The notes under the pieces are model-generated. The model was given only the letters and a program-made list of their open reading frames with translations, was not told the DNA's origin and ran no database searches. A DNA stretch of 64,000 bases. It comes from Streptomyces bottropensis ATCC 25435 (GTDB lineage: Bacteria > Actinomycetota > Actinomycetes > Streptomycetales > Streptomycetaceae). The first letter of the stretch is position 1. Every line of letters starts with the position of its first letter. A program made the translations under genes and the position numbers. Shown in pieces: positions 8,987-16,451 of this stretch. The stretch lies in assembly GCF_000383595.1 (NCBI RefSeq), contig NZ_KB911581.1, forward strand, positions 124,001 through 188,000. The letters are read 5' to 3'.

Positions 8987-9790
8987 TCACGGCCCCGGGG
9001 GCCGCCCCCGGTCCAGCCGGGCGAGGAAGCCCTCCAGCGCCTCGTTGAACGCGTCCGGTCGCTCCAGGTTCGGCAGGTGGGCGGCACCCTCGACGACGTG
9101 GAGGGTGGAGTCGGGCAGGGCGGCGTGCATGGCCTCGGCGTCGGAGACGGGGGTGTACTCGTCGTCGGCGCCCACGACGACCAGGGCGGGCACGGCGACC
9201 CGGGTGAGCAGATCCCGGTAGTCGGGGCGCTCGGCGCGGCCGCGCAGGGCCGCCGCCGCGCCCACCGGGTCGGTGGCCGTCATCATGTGGCGCACCTGGG
9301 CCGCGACCTCCGCGTCCGCGTACGGCGCGACCATCTTGAACAGCACCTCGTCGGCGTACCCCGTCATGCCCTCGCGCAGCAGCCGGTCGGCCATGGCGTT
9401 CCGGTCGCGCCGGCCCTCGGGCGTCTCGGCGGCGGGGAAGGTGTCGGCGAGGAGGAGTCCACGGACGCGGTGCGGGTACTGGCGGTAGCACTCCATCGCG
9501 ATCTGGCCGCCCATGGAGAGGCCTCCGAGGACGAACTCGGAGATCCCGAGGTCGTCGAGGAGGGCGGCGATGTCCGCGGCGAACGTGGACAGCGGGGTGA
9601 CGCCCGGGACCACGGGGGAGGCGCCGTAGCCGCGCAGATCGGGGGCGACGACGCGGCGGGAGGCGGCGAACCCGGTGATCTGGGGGTGCCACATCGTGCG
9701 GTCGAAGGGGTGGCCGTGGATCAGGACGAGAGGGAGGGAGCGGGACGGGCCTGCTTCCCCTTTGTCCTCGTATGCGAGGAAGGCGGTCAT
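8987..9790 (-). CDS. Alpha/beta-fold hydrolase
   Basis: This 267-residue cytoplasmic alpha/beta hydrolase has an oxyanion-hole segment LIHGHPFDRTMW and a nucleophile elbow GLSMGG with Ser. Its acid strand is VVGADDEYTPV, with the likely catalytic Asp, and its catalytic His is in VEGAAHLPNLE. It resembles 3-oxoadipate enol-lactonase and pimeloyl-ester hydrolase-type enzymes, but the substrate cannot be assigned. The open frame continues upstream into the intergenic region; ATG at 9790 is preferred because homology begins there. It is divergent from a MocR regulator across about 105 bp containing repeated TCGGTGCAAT elements, so control by that regulator is plausible. Confidence 0.88.
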   Translation of the reverse strand: MTAFLAYEDKGEAGPSRSLPLVLIHGHPFDRTMWHPQITGFAASRRVVAPDLRGYGASPVVPGVTPLSTFAADIAALLDDLGISEFVLGGLSMGGQIAMECYRQYPHRVRGLLLADTFPAAETPEGRRDRNAMADRLLREGMTGYADEVLFKMVAPYADAEVAAQVRHMMTATDPVGAAAALRGRAERPDYRDLLTRVAVPALVVVGADDEYTPVSDAEAMHAALPDSTLHVVEGAAHLPNLERPDAFNEALEGFLARLDRGRPPGP

Positions 9791-9818
9791 GAACACGACC
9801 CTAGGGTCGCCCGACTGG

Positions 9819-9851
9819 TCGGTGCAATAAGATCTTTGCCCTCGGTGCAAT
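9819..9851. promoter_or_regulatory. Direct repeat TCGGTGCAAT, candidate MocR operator
   Basis: Two identical 10-bp copies (9819-9828 and 9842-9851) are 23 bp apart in the divergent promoter between the hydrolase and the MocR-type regulator. MocR/GabR proteins characteristically bind direct repeats about two helical turns apart in their own promoters. Confidence 0.6.
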
Positions 9852-9895
9852 GTGAAGAGGCCGGGAGGCGGACGAGCGGGAAGCGGGGAACGGTC

Positions 9896-11293
9896 GTGGC
9901 CGACTACCGGCGTATCGCCGATCGCATCGCGGACGACATCGCCGCCGGACGGCTGCGGCCCGGTGACCGGCTGCCGCCGCAGCGGGTGTTCGCGCGGCGG
10001 CGGGGCATCGCCGGATCGACCGCCGGGCGGGTGTACGCGGAGCTGGTGCGGCGCGGGCTGGTGGTGGGCGAGGTCGGACGCGGGACGTTCGTACGGTCGG
10101 CGCCGACCGGGCCGGCCGGGAGGGCGCTGGTGGAGCCGGCCGGCAGCGCTCCCGTGAACCTGGAGCTGAACTACCCCTCCGCGCCCGGCCAGTCGGAACT
10201 GCTGGCCGCCGGGATCGCGCCGCTGCTGCGCCCCGACGTGCTGACGGACGCGCTGCGCACGGCCCCGGCGACCGGGACGGCCGCCGCGCGCGAGGCCGCC
10301 GCCGGGCTGCTCGCCACGGCCGGCTGGCGCCCGGCCCCGGACCGCTTCCTCTTCACCGGCAACGCCCGCCAGGCCATCGCCGCCGCCCTCGCCCTCCTCG
10401 TACGGCCCGGGGGCCGTGTCGGCGTCGAGGCGCTCACGTATCCGCTGGTCAAGGAGATCGCCGGGCGGCTGGGGGTGACCCTGGTGCCGCTCGCGACGGA
10501 CGGGGAGGGCGTGCGGCCGCAGGCCGTGGCCGCCGCGCATCGGTCGGCGCCGCTGTCGGCGGTGTACGCGCAGCCGACGCTCCACAATCCGACGTCCGTG
10601 ACGGCGGGAGACGTGCGGCGGACTCAACTGGCGTGTGTGGTGCGGGAGTTGGACCTGCCGGTGATCGAGGACCGGATCTGGTCCTTCCTCGTGGACGGCG
10701 GCCTCGGCGCGGGGGCGCCGGTGCCGCCGCCGCTGGCCGCGTACGCGCCGGAGCGGGTGTTCGTCGTCGACGGGCTGTCCAAGCGGGTGGCGCCGGGGCT
10801 GACGGTCGGGTTCCTGGTGGTGCCGCAGGGGCGGGCCGAGGGGGCGGCGGAGGCCTTGCGCTCGGGGGGCTGGGCGGCGGGACGCTTCGCGCTGGAGGCG
10901 GCGGTGCGGTGGATCGCGGACGGCACCGTCGGACGGCTGGTCGCGGCGAAGCGGGCGGACGCGGCGGCGCGGCAGCGGCTGGTCGCCGAGCATCTCGCGG
11001 GGTTCGCCGTGCGCGGTGATCCGCGGGCCTACTACGCCTGGTGGGAGTTGCCGCAGCCGTGGCGCGCCGACACGTTCCGCGCGGCGGCGGCGCGGCGGGG
11101 GGTGGCGGTGACCCCCGGGCCCGCGTTCGCCGTCCCCCTGGTGGGAGCCGGCCGGCGGGCCGGGGAGGCGGTGCGGGCCACCCCCGCGGTTCCCGCGTCC
11201 GACTGCGTCAGGCTCGGACTCGCGTCGGTTTCTCCGCCGGAGCTGGCGGGGGCGCTGCGGACCCTCGCCGAAGTCGTACGAGGTACCCCGTGA
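9896..11293 (+). CDS. MocR/GabR-type PLP-dependent transcription regulator
   Basis: This 465-residue protein has a GntR-type winged helix (residues 1-70: DYRRIADRIADDIAAGRL and LPPQRVFARRRGIAGST). It is joined to a fold-type I aminotransferase-like domain. PLP-site motifs include QPTLHNPTSVT (Asn-Pro), VIEDRIWSF (Asp) and the lysine strand VDGLSKRVAPGL. Such regulators sense amino-acid-like effectors through PLP and control neighbouring genes. GTG at 9896 is chosen because homology begins with VADYRRIADR and GGGGA precedes it. The gene is divergent from the alpha/beta hydrolase. Its 3' end overlaps the converging membrane-protein gene by 86 bases. Confidence 0.9.
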   Translation: MADYRRIADRIADDIAAGRLRPGDRLPPQRVFARRRGIAGSTAGRVYAELVRRGLVVGEVGRGTFVRSAPTGPAGRALVEPAGSAPVNLELNYPSAPGQSELLAAGIAPLLRPDVLTDALRTAPATGTAAAREAAAGLLATAGWRPAPDRFLFTGNARQAIAAALALLVRPGGRVGVEALTYPLVKEIAGRLGVTLVPLATDGEGVRPQAVAAAHRSAPLSAVYAQPTLHNPTSVTAGDVRRTQLACVVRELDLPVIEDRIWSFLVDGGLGAGAPVPPPLAAYAPERVFVVDGLSKRVAPGLTVGFLVVPQGRAEGAAEALRSGGWAAGRFALEAAVRWIADGTVGRLVAAKRADAAARQRLVAEHLAGFAVRGDPRAYYAWWELPQPWRADTFRAAAARRGVAVTPGPAFAVPLVGAGRRAGEAVRATPAVPASDCVRLGLASVSPPELAGALRTLAEVVRGTP

Positions 11294-12134
11294 GCCAGGC
11301 GGTCGCGGCCACGGTGGTGCCGAGGCCCAACAGGCCCCAGGTGACGCTGCGCAGGGTGGCGGTCAGGGCGTCGTAGACGGCGCCGGCGGCCGCGGGGGAG
11401 ACGTCCGGGGGCAGGTCGGCCAGGGTGAGATGGCGGCCGAGGGCGACGGCGACGCCGAGCAGCGCCCCGCCGAGAGCCGTGCCGAGGCCCGTCGCGCAGA
11501 CGGCCCGGCGGCGTTGTGTCGCGACGAGAATGCCCCCGGCGGCCAGCGCGAGCGCGCCGACCGGGAGCCAGAACGCGGCGATTTCGAGCACGCGATATCC
11601 CTTCCGAAGCTGAACCAGTTCCGTGGCCGACACCACCTCGACCTCGGTGTGCGCGACCGGGATGCGATGGGCGAACGGCACGTGGTCACGGACGAGTTGA
11701 CGCTTGACGCGTTCGCCGATCGGCGCGAGGTCGAGCGTCACCGAGCGGGCCCCGGCGCCTGTGCCCCCGCCGTACGGGCCCTCCTCGCGCACCGCCGTCA
11801 GCACCGCGTCGTGCGCCGCCAGGTTCGCCAGGTGCCAGGCCGTGCGGAACGCCTCCGTCCGGGTGAAGGAGTGCGCCGCGTCGTACGTGAAGTCCCGTAC
11901 CGGTCCCCGCAGTCGTGGCCCCACCCGCACCTCGCGCAGGATCCCGGTGGCGACCGCGTCCGCGAGCGCCTCCCGGACGGCGGGGTCGGCGGCCAGCGGT
12001 GCCATGACGGCCTCGTACCGGGTGCGGTCCGCGATCTCGTACGTCGCCCACGCCGCGAGCGCGCCCACCGGCGCGAGCAGGCAGGCGAGCACGGTCAGCG
12101 CGGCCGACAGGGTGCCGCGGGCACGGGGGGACAC
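11208..12134 (-). CDS. Hypothetical membrane protein
   Basis: This protein of about 308 residues has one N-terminal transmembrane helix (LSAALTVLACLLAPVGALAAW). An extracytoplasmic region of about 150 residues follows, containing repeated PLAADPAVREAL-like helices. Then come three further helices near the C-terminus (ALALAAGGILVA, ALGGALLGVAVAL and TVAATAWLTGYLV). The layout is common among Streptomyces membrane proteins of unknown function. The start is uncertain: the frame is open to 12251, but homology-like sequence begins VSPRARGTLS at GTG 12134, where GGAGGG is unusually close. The gene converges on the MocR gene with 86 bases of overlap. Confidence 0.65.
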   Translation of the reverse strand: MSPRARGTLSAALTVLACLLAPVGALAAWATYEIADRTRYEAVMAPLAADPAVREALADAVATGILREVRVGPRLRGPVRDFTYDAAHSFTRTEAFRTAWHLANLAAHDAVLTAVREEGPYGGGTGAGARSVTLDLAPIGERVKRQLVRDHVPFAHRIPVAHTEVEVVSATELVQLRKGYRVLEIAAFWLPVGALALAAGGILVATQRRRAVCATGLGTALGGALLGVAVALGRHLTLADLPPDVSPAAAGAVYDALTATLRSVTWGLLGLGTTVAATAWLTGYLVRLRRGSAAPPPAPAEKPTRVRA

Positions 12135-12320
12135 CCCTCCAGGCAAGACCCCCGCCCGGCACCGCGCGAGCGCTCCCGCCCGGGGTGACTGCGAATGGCC
12201 CCGCAGGACAAGCCGAACGGGGCCACCGGGCCCGGTCCTCCGGTGGAGCACTCACCCGAACGGGTGTTACCTGGGAGGGAGGTGACAGGGGGTAGCGAGG
12301 GGGTGCTGAGGAGGCCGAGC

Positions 12321-12824
12321 ATGCGTGGTAATTCGGGTACGTCGGTCCTGCGGGGCCTCGTCGCGGCCGGGATCACGGGTGGTGTGCTGACGGTGACGGC
12401 GCTCGGGACGGCGTCCGCGGCGGTGGACCGCGCGGCGGACCGCCCCCACGGGGACCACGAGGGTTCCGTCCGCGGCACGATCGTCGCCCGCGGCGATCTG
12501 AACCTCCGCGAACAGCCGACCACGCACTCCCACGTCGTCGGCTTCCTCGCGCCCGGCAGTCAGACCCGCGTCGACTGCGTGGTGCGTGGCCAGAAGGTGT
12601 TCGGCGACCGGGACTGGTACTGGCTCGCGGACGCCCGCGGCTGGGCGAGCGCCGTGTACGTCGACACCCACGGCCGGTCCGTCCCCGCGTGCACGGACCC
12701 GTGCCCGCGCTGGAAGGACTGCGATCCCTGCCAGGACGGGCACGGGCACGACGACCGGAACGGATCCGTCTCGTTCACCTGGACCTTCACGGCCTCCGGC
12801 ACCTGGGAGTGGACGGAGGACTGA
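12321..12824 (+). CDS. Secreted SH3b-domain protein
   Basis: This 167-residue secreted protein has a signal peptide (LRGLVAAGITGGVLTVTAL, cleavage near ASA-AVD). A bacterial SH3 domain at residues 50-120 reads GTIVARGDLNLREQPTTHS, LAPGSQTRVDCVV and WYWLADARGWASAVYVD. The C-terminal tail has a Cys cluster (CTDPCPRWKDCDPCQDG) and ends with a short strand-like segment. SH3b domains usually bind cell-wall peptides. ATG at 12321 follows GAGGAGG by six bases, so upstream in-frame starts are rejected. The Cys-rich linker between SH3b and tail is unusual and may carry disulfides. Confidence 0.85.
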   Translation: MRGNSGTSVLRGLVAAGITGGVLTVTALGTASAAVDRAADRPHGDHEGSVRGTIVARGDLNLREQPTTHSHVVGFLAPGSQTRVDCVVRGQKVFGDRDWYWLADARGWASAVYVDTHGRSVPACTDPCPRWKDCDPCQDGHGHDDRNGSVSFTWTFTASGTWEWTED

Positions 12825-12900
12825 GGACCGGACGGGCGGTCCGGCCGGGCGGACCGGCCGGGAGGACTGGCCGGACCGGACGGACGGAGCGGCCACCGGC

Positions 12901-13377
12901 TCACCGCAGCCGGTGGCCGCCCGCGTCCTCGTGCGTGTAGTAGCGGTAGAAGTTCACCGCGAGGAATCCCGCCGCGACGGCGAGGGACATGCCCACCGAC
13001 CGCAGCACGGAGTGCTGGGACGCCTGGCTGTACAGGAACCCGAACGCGCAGCCCGCGAAGGCGGCCCAGACAGCGGCGTGCAGTTCGCGGCGCAGCCGGG
13101 GGGCCACGGCCAGGACGACCGTGTGGAGCGCCGCGAACACGAACGCGACGACGAGGCCGAAGAGGACGTTCCAGCCGGTGATGGGGCCGGCGTCACGGTT
13201 CATGGCCGCGGCCCAGTAGCCGTAGACGAGGCCGAGGACCACGGGCACGAGCCGGTTCGCGAGCACGTGCGTGCGCTCGCTGAACACATCGGGCGTGGCC
13301 GGCGCCGCCGGCCTGCCCGCAGCCGAGGGCCTGCCCGGAATCACCGGCCGGCCCGGAGTGGGTGCCGCTTGCGCCAT
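12901..13377 (-). CDS. Hypothetical four-helix membrane protein
   Basis: This 158-residue protein has a Pro/Ala-rich cytoplasmic start (residues 1-35). Four predicted helices follow: LVPVVLGLVYGYWAAAM, WNVLFGLVVAFVFAALHTVV, AVWAAFAGCAFGFLYS and SVGMSLAVAAGFLAVNF. The tail FYRYYTHEDAG is polar. ATG at 13377 has GAGGAG nearby; a longer frame to 13434 lacks this support. No family motif is recognised. It is divergent from the PP2C phosphatase gene, with G-rich hexamer repeats between them. Confidence 0.75.
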   Translation of the reverse strand: MAQAAPTPGRPVIPGRPSAAGRPAAPATPDVFSERTHVLANRLVPVVLGLVYGYWAAAMNRDAGPITGWNVLFGLVVAFVFAALHTVVLAVAPRLRRELHAAVWAAFAGCAFGFLYSQASQHSVLRSVGMSLAVAAGFLAVNFYRYYTHEDAGGHRLR

Positions 13378-13476
13378 GGGAGCACTCCTCTCTTCCCGCC
13401 CCCGCGCCTCTTCGCCCCGACTACCAGAGCACACCTGGGAGGACCCCGTGGCAAGTCGGACGACGAGGACTGTGCC

Positions 13477-13553
13477 GGGGCAGGGGCAGGGGCAGGGGCG
13501 GGGGCAGGGGCGGGGGCAGGGGCAGGGGCCGGGGCAGGGGCAGGGGCGGGGGC
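13477..13553. repeat. GGGGC(A/G/C) hexamer tandem, potential G-quadruplex
   Basis: About 12 consecutive copies of a 6-bp unit, mostly GGGGCA with GGGGCG and GGGGCC variants, lie on the + strand just upstream of the PP2C gene. Many runs of four Gs with 2-base spacers could fold as G-quadruplexes. Read through, they encode only Gly/Arg repeats, so I treat them as non-coding leader DNA. Confidence 0.8.
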
Positions 13554-13619
13554 GCCGCCGACGCCTCGGGGCGGGTGGTCGGGATGCGCCGGGCGTGGGG
13601 GCGTGTTTCGCTGTGGGGC

Positions 13620-14846
13620 ATGCGGATGCGGATGCCGGGGCCGCGTGTGCGTCGGGAGCCGGACCCCGCCGAGCGGCAGCTGCCGCTGCGGGTCCGCGGG
13701 CATGACATCACCTGGCTCCCGCCGCTGGTGCTCCTGCTCGCCGTGCCCGTGCTCGACTGGTTCACCAGCGGCGACTTCCGGGTCATCTCCTGGCTGGTGC
13801 TCGTACCGGGCCTGGCCGCCGCGGTCTGCGGGCTGTGGACGACGGCCCTGTTCGCCGCCCTCGCGATGCTCATGTACGTCGTGGGTGACAACTCCTGGCC
13901 GCACCAGTACCGCACCGGCCTGCCCGACTTCGTCCTCGTCGCCCTCGGCGGAATCCTCTCCGTGCTCGCCTGCGCGGTACGGCTGCGCGGGCAGGAGAGG
14001 ATGCTGCACATGCGGGCCGTCGTCGACACCACCCGCCGTATCCTGCTGCGCCAGCTGCCGCCGGACGTCGGCGGCCTCGACCACGCGGAGATCTACCTCG
14101 CCGCCGACAGCCAGGCCCGCGTGGGCGGCGACTTCTACGACATCCAGCCCAGCCCGTACGGCACGCGCGTCGTCGTCGGCGACGTCCAGGGCAAGGGGCT
14201 CGCGGCGGTGGAGGCGGCGTCCGTGCTGCTCGGCACGTTCCGCGAGGCCGCCTACTGCGAGGCCGACCCGGTCACCGTGGCCGAACGGCTGGAGACGCGG
14301 ATGGTGCGGCACGTGCGGTACTGCGCCCACGTCGGCCGCGACGACTCCGAACGCTTCGCCACCGCCGTCCTCCTCGACTTCCCCGAACTGCGCAGCGAAC
14401 GGACCGACTGGGGGCCCGACCTCACCGGGCTGGACGCGGTCACCGTGGACATCGTCAACTTCGGCCACGAACGCCCGCTCCTGGTCCGCCCCGACGGCGT
14501 GCGTTTCCTGCCGTTGCGCGACGGACTCCCGCTGGGCCTCGGCGAGCTGGCCCCGCGCACACCCCGCACGGCCACCGTCCGGCTCGCCCCGGAGGAGACA
14601 TTGCTCCTGGTCACGGACGGCGTGACGGAGGCCCGCGACGGCAACGGGGAGTTCTTCCCCCTCCGCGAGTACCTCACCCGCGCCCTCGCCGCCGGGCCGC
14701 CCGCGCTCGACCCCGCTTCGCTGGTCCGGCTCGTCCGCGACGGCGTCCTCGCCCATACCGGCGGCGGCCTCGACGACGACACGACGATCTTCGCGGTGCG
14801 CCGGGCGTCGGAGCCGATGCACAGGGGCCCCGGGGCCCCGCCGTGA
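13620..14846 (+). CDS. Membrane PP2C/SpoIIE-family serine phosphatase
   Basis: This protein of about 408 residues has an N-terminal membrane module of three to four helices (residues 30-120, starting WLPPLVLLLAVPVLDWF). A SpoIIE/RsbU-type PP2C domain occupies residues 145-400. Metal-binding motifs are present: GGDFYD, VGDVQGKG, LLVTDGVTEA and DDDTTIF. RsbU-like phosphatases dephosphorylate anti-anti-sigma factors and so control partner-switching sigma factors; here the membrane part may sense the envelope. No anti-sigma partner is adjacent. ATG at 13620 is my choice among several clustered ATGs (13584, 13620, 13626, 13632). Starts further upstream would translate the G-rich repeat. Confidence 0.87.
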   Translation: MRMRMPGPRVRREPDPAERQLPLRVRGHDITWLPPLVLLLAVPVLDWFTSGDFRVISWLVLVPGLAAAVCGLWTTALFAALAMLMYVVGDNSWPHQYRTGLPDFVLVALGGILSVLACAVRLRGQERMLHMRAVVDTTRRILLRQLPPDVGGLDHAEIYLAADSQARVGGDFYDIQPSPYGTRVVVGDVQGKGLAAVEAASVLLGTFREAAYCEADPVTVAERLETRMVRHVRYCAHVGRDDSERFATAVLLDFPELRSERTDWGPDLTGLDAVTVDIVNFGHERPLLVRPDGVRFLPLRDGLPLGLGELAPRTPRTATVRLAPEETLLLVTDGVTEARDGNGEFFPLREYLTRALAAGPPALDPASLVRLVRDGVLAHTGGGLDDDTTIFAVRRASEPMHRGPGAPP

Positions 14847-14941
14847 CCGGCCCCGCCCCCCTCCTCCCCTGCCACTTTCCCCGTTCGCACGCGCAGCGGC
14901 TACCGTGCTGACTTGCCTACGTGATCGACGGGGAGGGAACG

Positions 14942-16120
14942 ATGCCCGGAACAGTGCTGCTGCTCGCGGCCTCGCCCATGGGCAGGGGGTGCCTCGTGGA
15001 CGCGGCCTCCGTGCTCCCCGTACTGGCGGCCGTCACACCCGAGGTGCTGTCCGGCACGGGGACGGCGAACGTCGTCGAACTGGCCGATCCGCTGGAGCCG
15101 CAGGCCGTCCTCACCCGGCTGCGCGCGGCGGCCACCGCGCCGGGCCCGCTCACGGTGTACCTCACGGGACAGCTCCAACTCGACCGCAGACAGCGGCTCG
15201 TGCATCTGGCGCTGGCGCGTACGACGCCGGCGACCGTGCGGTACACGGCGTTCCCCTGGCACTGGATCGTGGAGGAACTGCGGCTGCGTGCGCCCGGATC
15301 GACGACCCTGTTCGTCGATCTGCACGCCGACGCGGAGGTGTGGCGGCAACTGGCCGGGCAGCCGTTGTCGGCCGGGCCCGGGGTGAGCCTGTACGGGCGG
15401 ATCGCACCGCCCGCGGGCGGGGTGCGGCGCGGGGTGGCCGCACCGGGGTACATGAAGGCGCTGGCGACGATACTGCGCAGTGGGCAGCGGCCGGCGCCGG
15501 GAGCGCTCCATGAGCAGGTGCTCGCGCGGACGGGGGGCTACGGCGATCTGGTGCTGTCCCCGGACGCCACGGCGCCCGGCGCGCCGATGCCGCACGGTGA
15601 GGCCGCCCGCGCGGTCCCTCCCGTGCCGGCTCCCGTGCCGGCTCCCGTGGCCGCCCCCGCGGTCACCGATCCCCACAGCGCCATCGCCGTCGCCGTCGAG
15701 GCCGGGCGGCACTCCGAGGCCGCCGGGCTGGCCGCGCGGTGGGAGCAGGGGGCGTCGCGGGAGTTCGGGGAAGGGTCGGAGGAGGTGCTGCACTGGCGGG
15801 AGGTGCGGGCGGACCTGGCGATGTTCGCGGGGGACGCGGCCGGCAGCTGCGAGGCCTGGATGGGGGTCGCGGGGGCGCGGCTCGCGGCGGGGCGGCTCGC
15901 GCGGGACCCCGTGGTCGAGGCGGCGGTCGACCGGGCGCACCACCAGTGGGGACTGGTCACGGACGCGGGACGAGCCCTCGAACTCGGTGCCGTCCTCGTG
16001 GAGTTGCGCGGCCGGGTGCCGGGGCGGCGTGCCGGGGCCCTGGAGCACGCCCGGCAGCGACTGGCCGAACTGCGTCGGCGGGAGGGCGAGTTGAGGTCGG
16101 CCCAACACGTACCCGGTTAG
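14942..16120 (+). CDS. Caspase-like fold with TPR-type C-terminus (probably inactive)
   Basis: This 392-residue protein starts at ATG 14942, close behind GGGGAGG. Residues 1-180 look like an alpha/beta caspase-hemoglobinase core. VLLLAASP is strand 1, LTVYLTGQLQL takes the place of the usual strand ending in Gly-His-Gly, and STTLFVDLHAD sits where the catalytic Asp-x-Cys normally is. Neither catalytic His nor Cys is in place. A Pro/Ala/Val linker (residues 220-245) leads to a helical C-terminus (AVAVEAGRHSEAAGLAARWE and onward) resembling TPR repeats. It follows the PP2C gene by 95 bases on the same strand. The caspase relation is inference from motif order. Confidence 0.6.
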   Translation: MPGTVLLLAASPMGRGCLVDAASVLPVLAAVTPEVLSGTGTANVVELADPLEPQAVLTRLRAAATAPGPLTVYLTGQLQLDRRQRLVHLALARTTPATVRYTAFPWHWIVEELRLRAPGSTTLFVDLHADAEVWRQLAGQPLSAGPGVSLYGRIAPPAGGVRRGVAAPGYMKALATILRSGQRPAPGALHEQVLARTGGYGDLVLSPDATAPGAPMPHGEAARAVPPVPAPVPAPVAAPAVTDPHSAIAVAVEAGRHSEAAGLAARWEQGASREFGEGSEEVLHWREVRADLAMFAGDAAGSCEAWMGVAGARLAAGRLARDPVVEAAVDRAHHQWGLVTDAGRALELGAVLVELRGRVPGRRAGALEHARQRLAELRRREGELRSAQHVPG

Positions 16121-16269
16121 CCGAGCCGGTCGATGAGCCGTCGTCCGTTCGTCGTAGATCGATGAGCCGTCGATCAGGGCGAATGCCGGGCCGACCTCGG
16201 AGGGGAGTCGTACGAGGCCGCACCGCACTGCACAAGGTGGACACCGTACGTTGATCACTTAAGCGGCCT

Positions 16270-16283
16270 CCGTTCCGGAACGG
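16270..16283. promoter_or_regulatory. Perfect 14-bp palindrome CCGTTCCGGAACGG
   Basis: It lies in the 322-bp gap between two converging genes, so it is not an obvious promoter operator. The gap also has two CGATGAGCCGTCG copies (from 16132 and near 16161), several GATC-containing segments and an array of 15-bp repeats at its right end. I see no coding sequence in the gap. Confidence 0.45.
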
Positions 16284-16359
16284 ATCGGAGTTGGATCAGA
16301 GAATGATCAGAAACTTGCCAGCCGTCGGCAAAGTCCACCCCCTGTCACAACCCGTGGGC

Positions 16360-16451
16360 TAGGACGGGTGGGCTGGGACGGGTGAGTCAGGACGGGCGGG
16401 TCAGGACGGGCGGGTCAGGACGGGCGGGTCAGGACGGGCGGGTCAGGACGA
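16360..16451. repeat. 15-bp tandem repeat (GGTCAGGACGGGCGG)
   Basis: Five to six copies, degenerate at the left end, run into the last codons of the histidine kinase gene. Each unit contains TCA on the + strand, so the leftward reading frame meets a TGA in every unit. The kinase stop at 16443 is the first of these. Confidence 0.85.

Noticed and set aside
12195..12320. N-terminal extension of the SH3b protein
   Set aside because: GAGGAGG six bases before ATG 12321 and the signal peptide position favour the shorter form.
16360..16451. 15-bp array considered as iterons of an origin
   Set aside because: No replication gene, no AT-rich region, and it lies between converging chromosomal genes.
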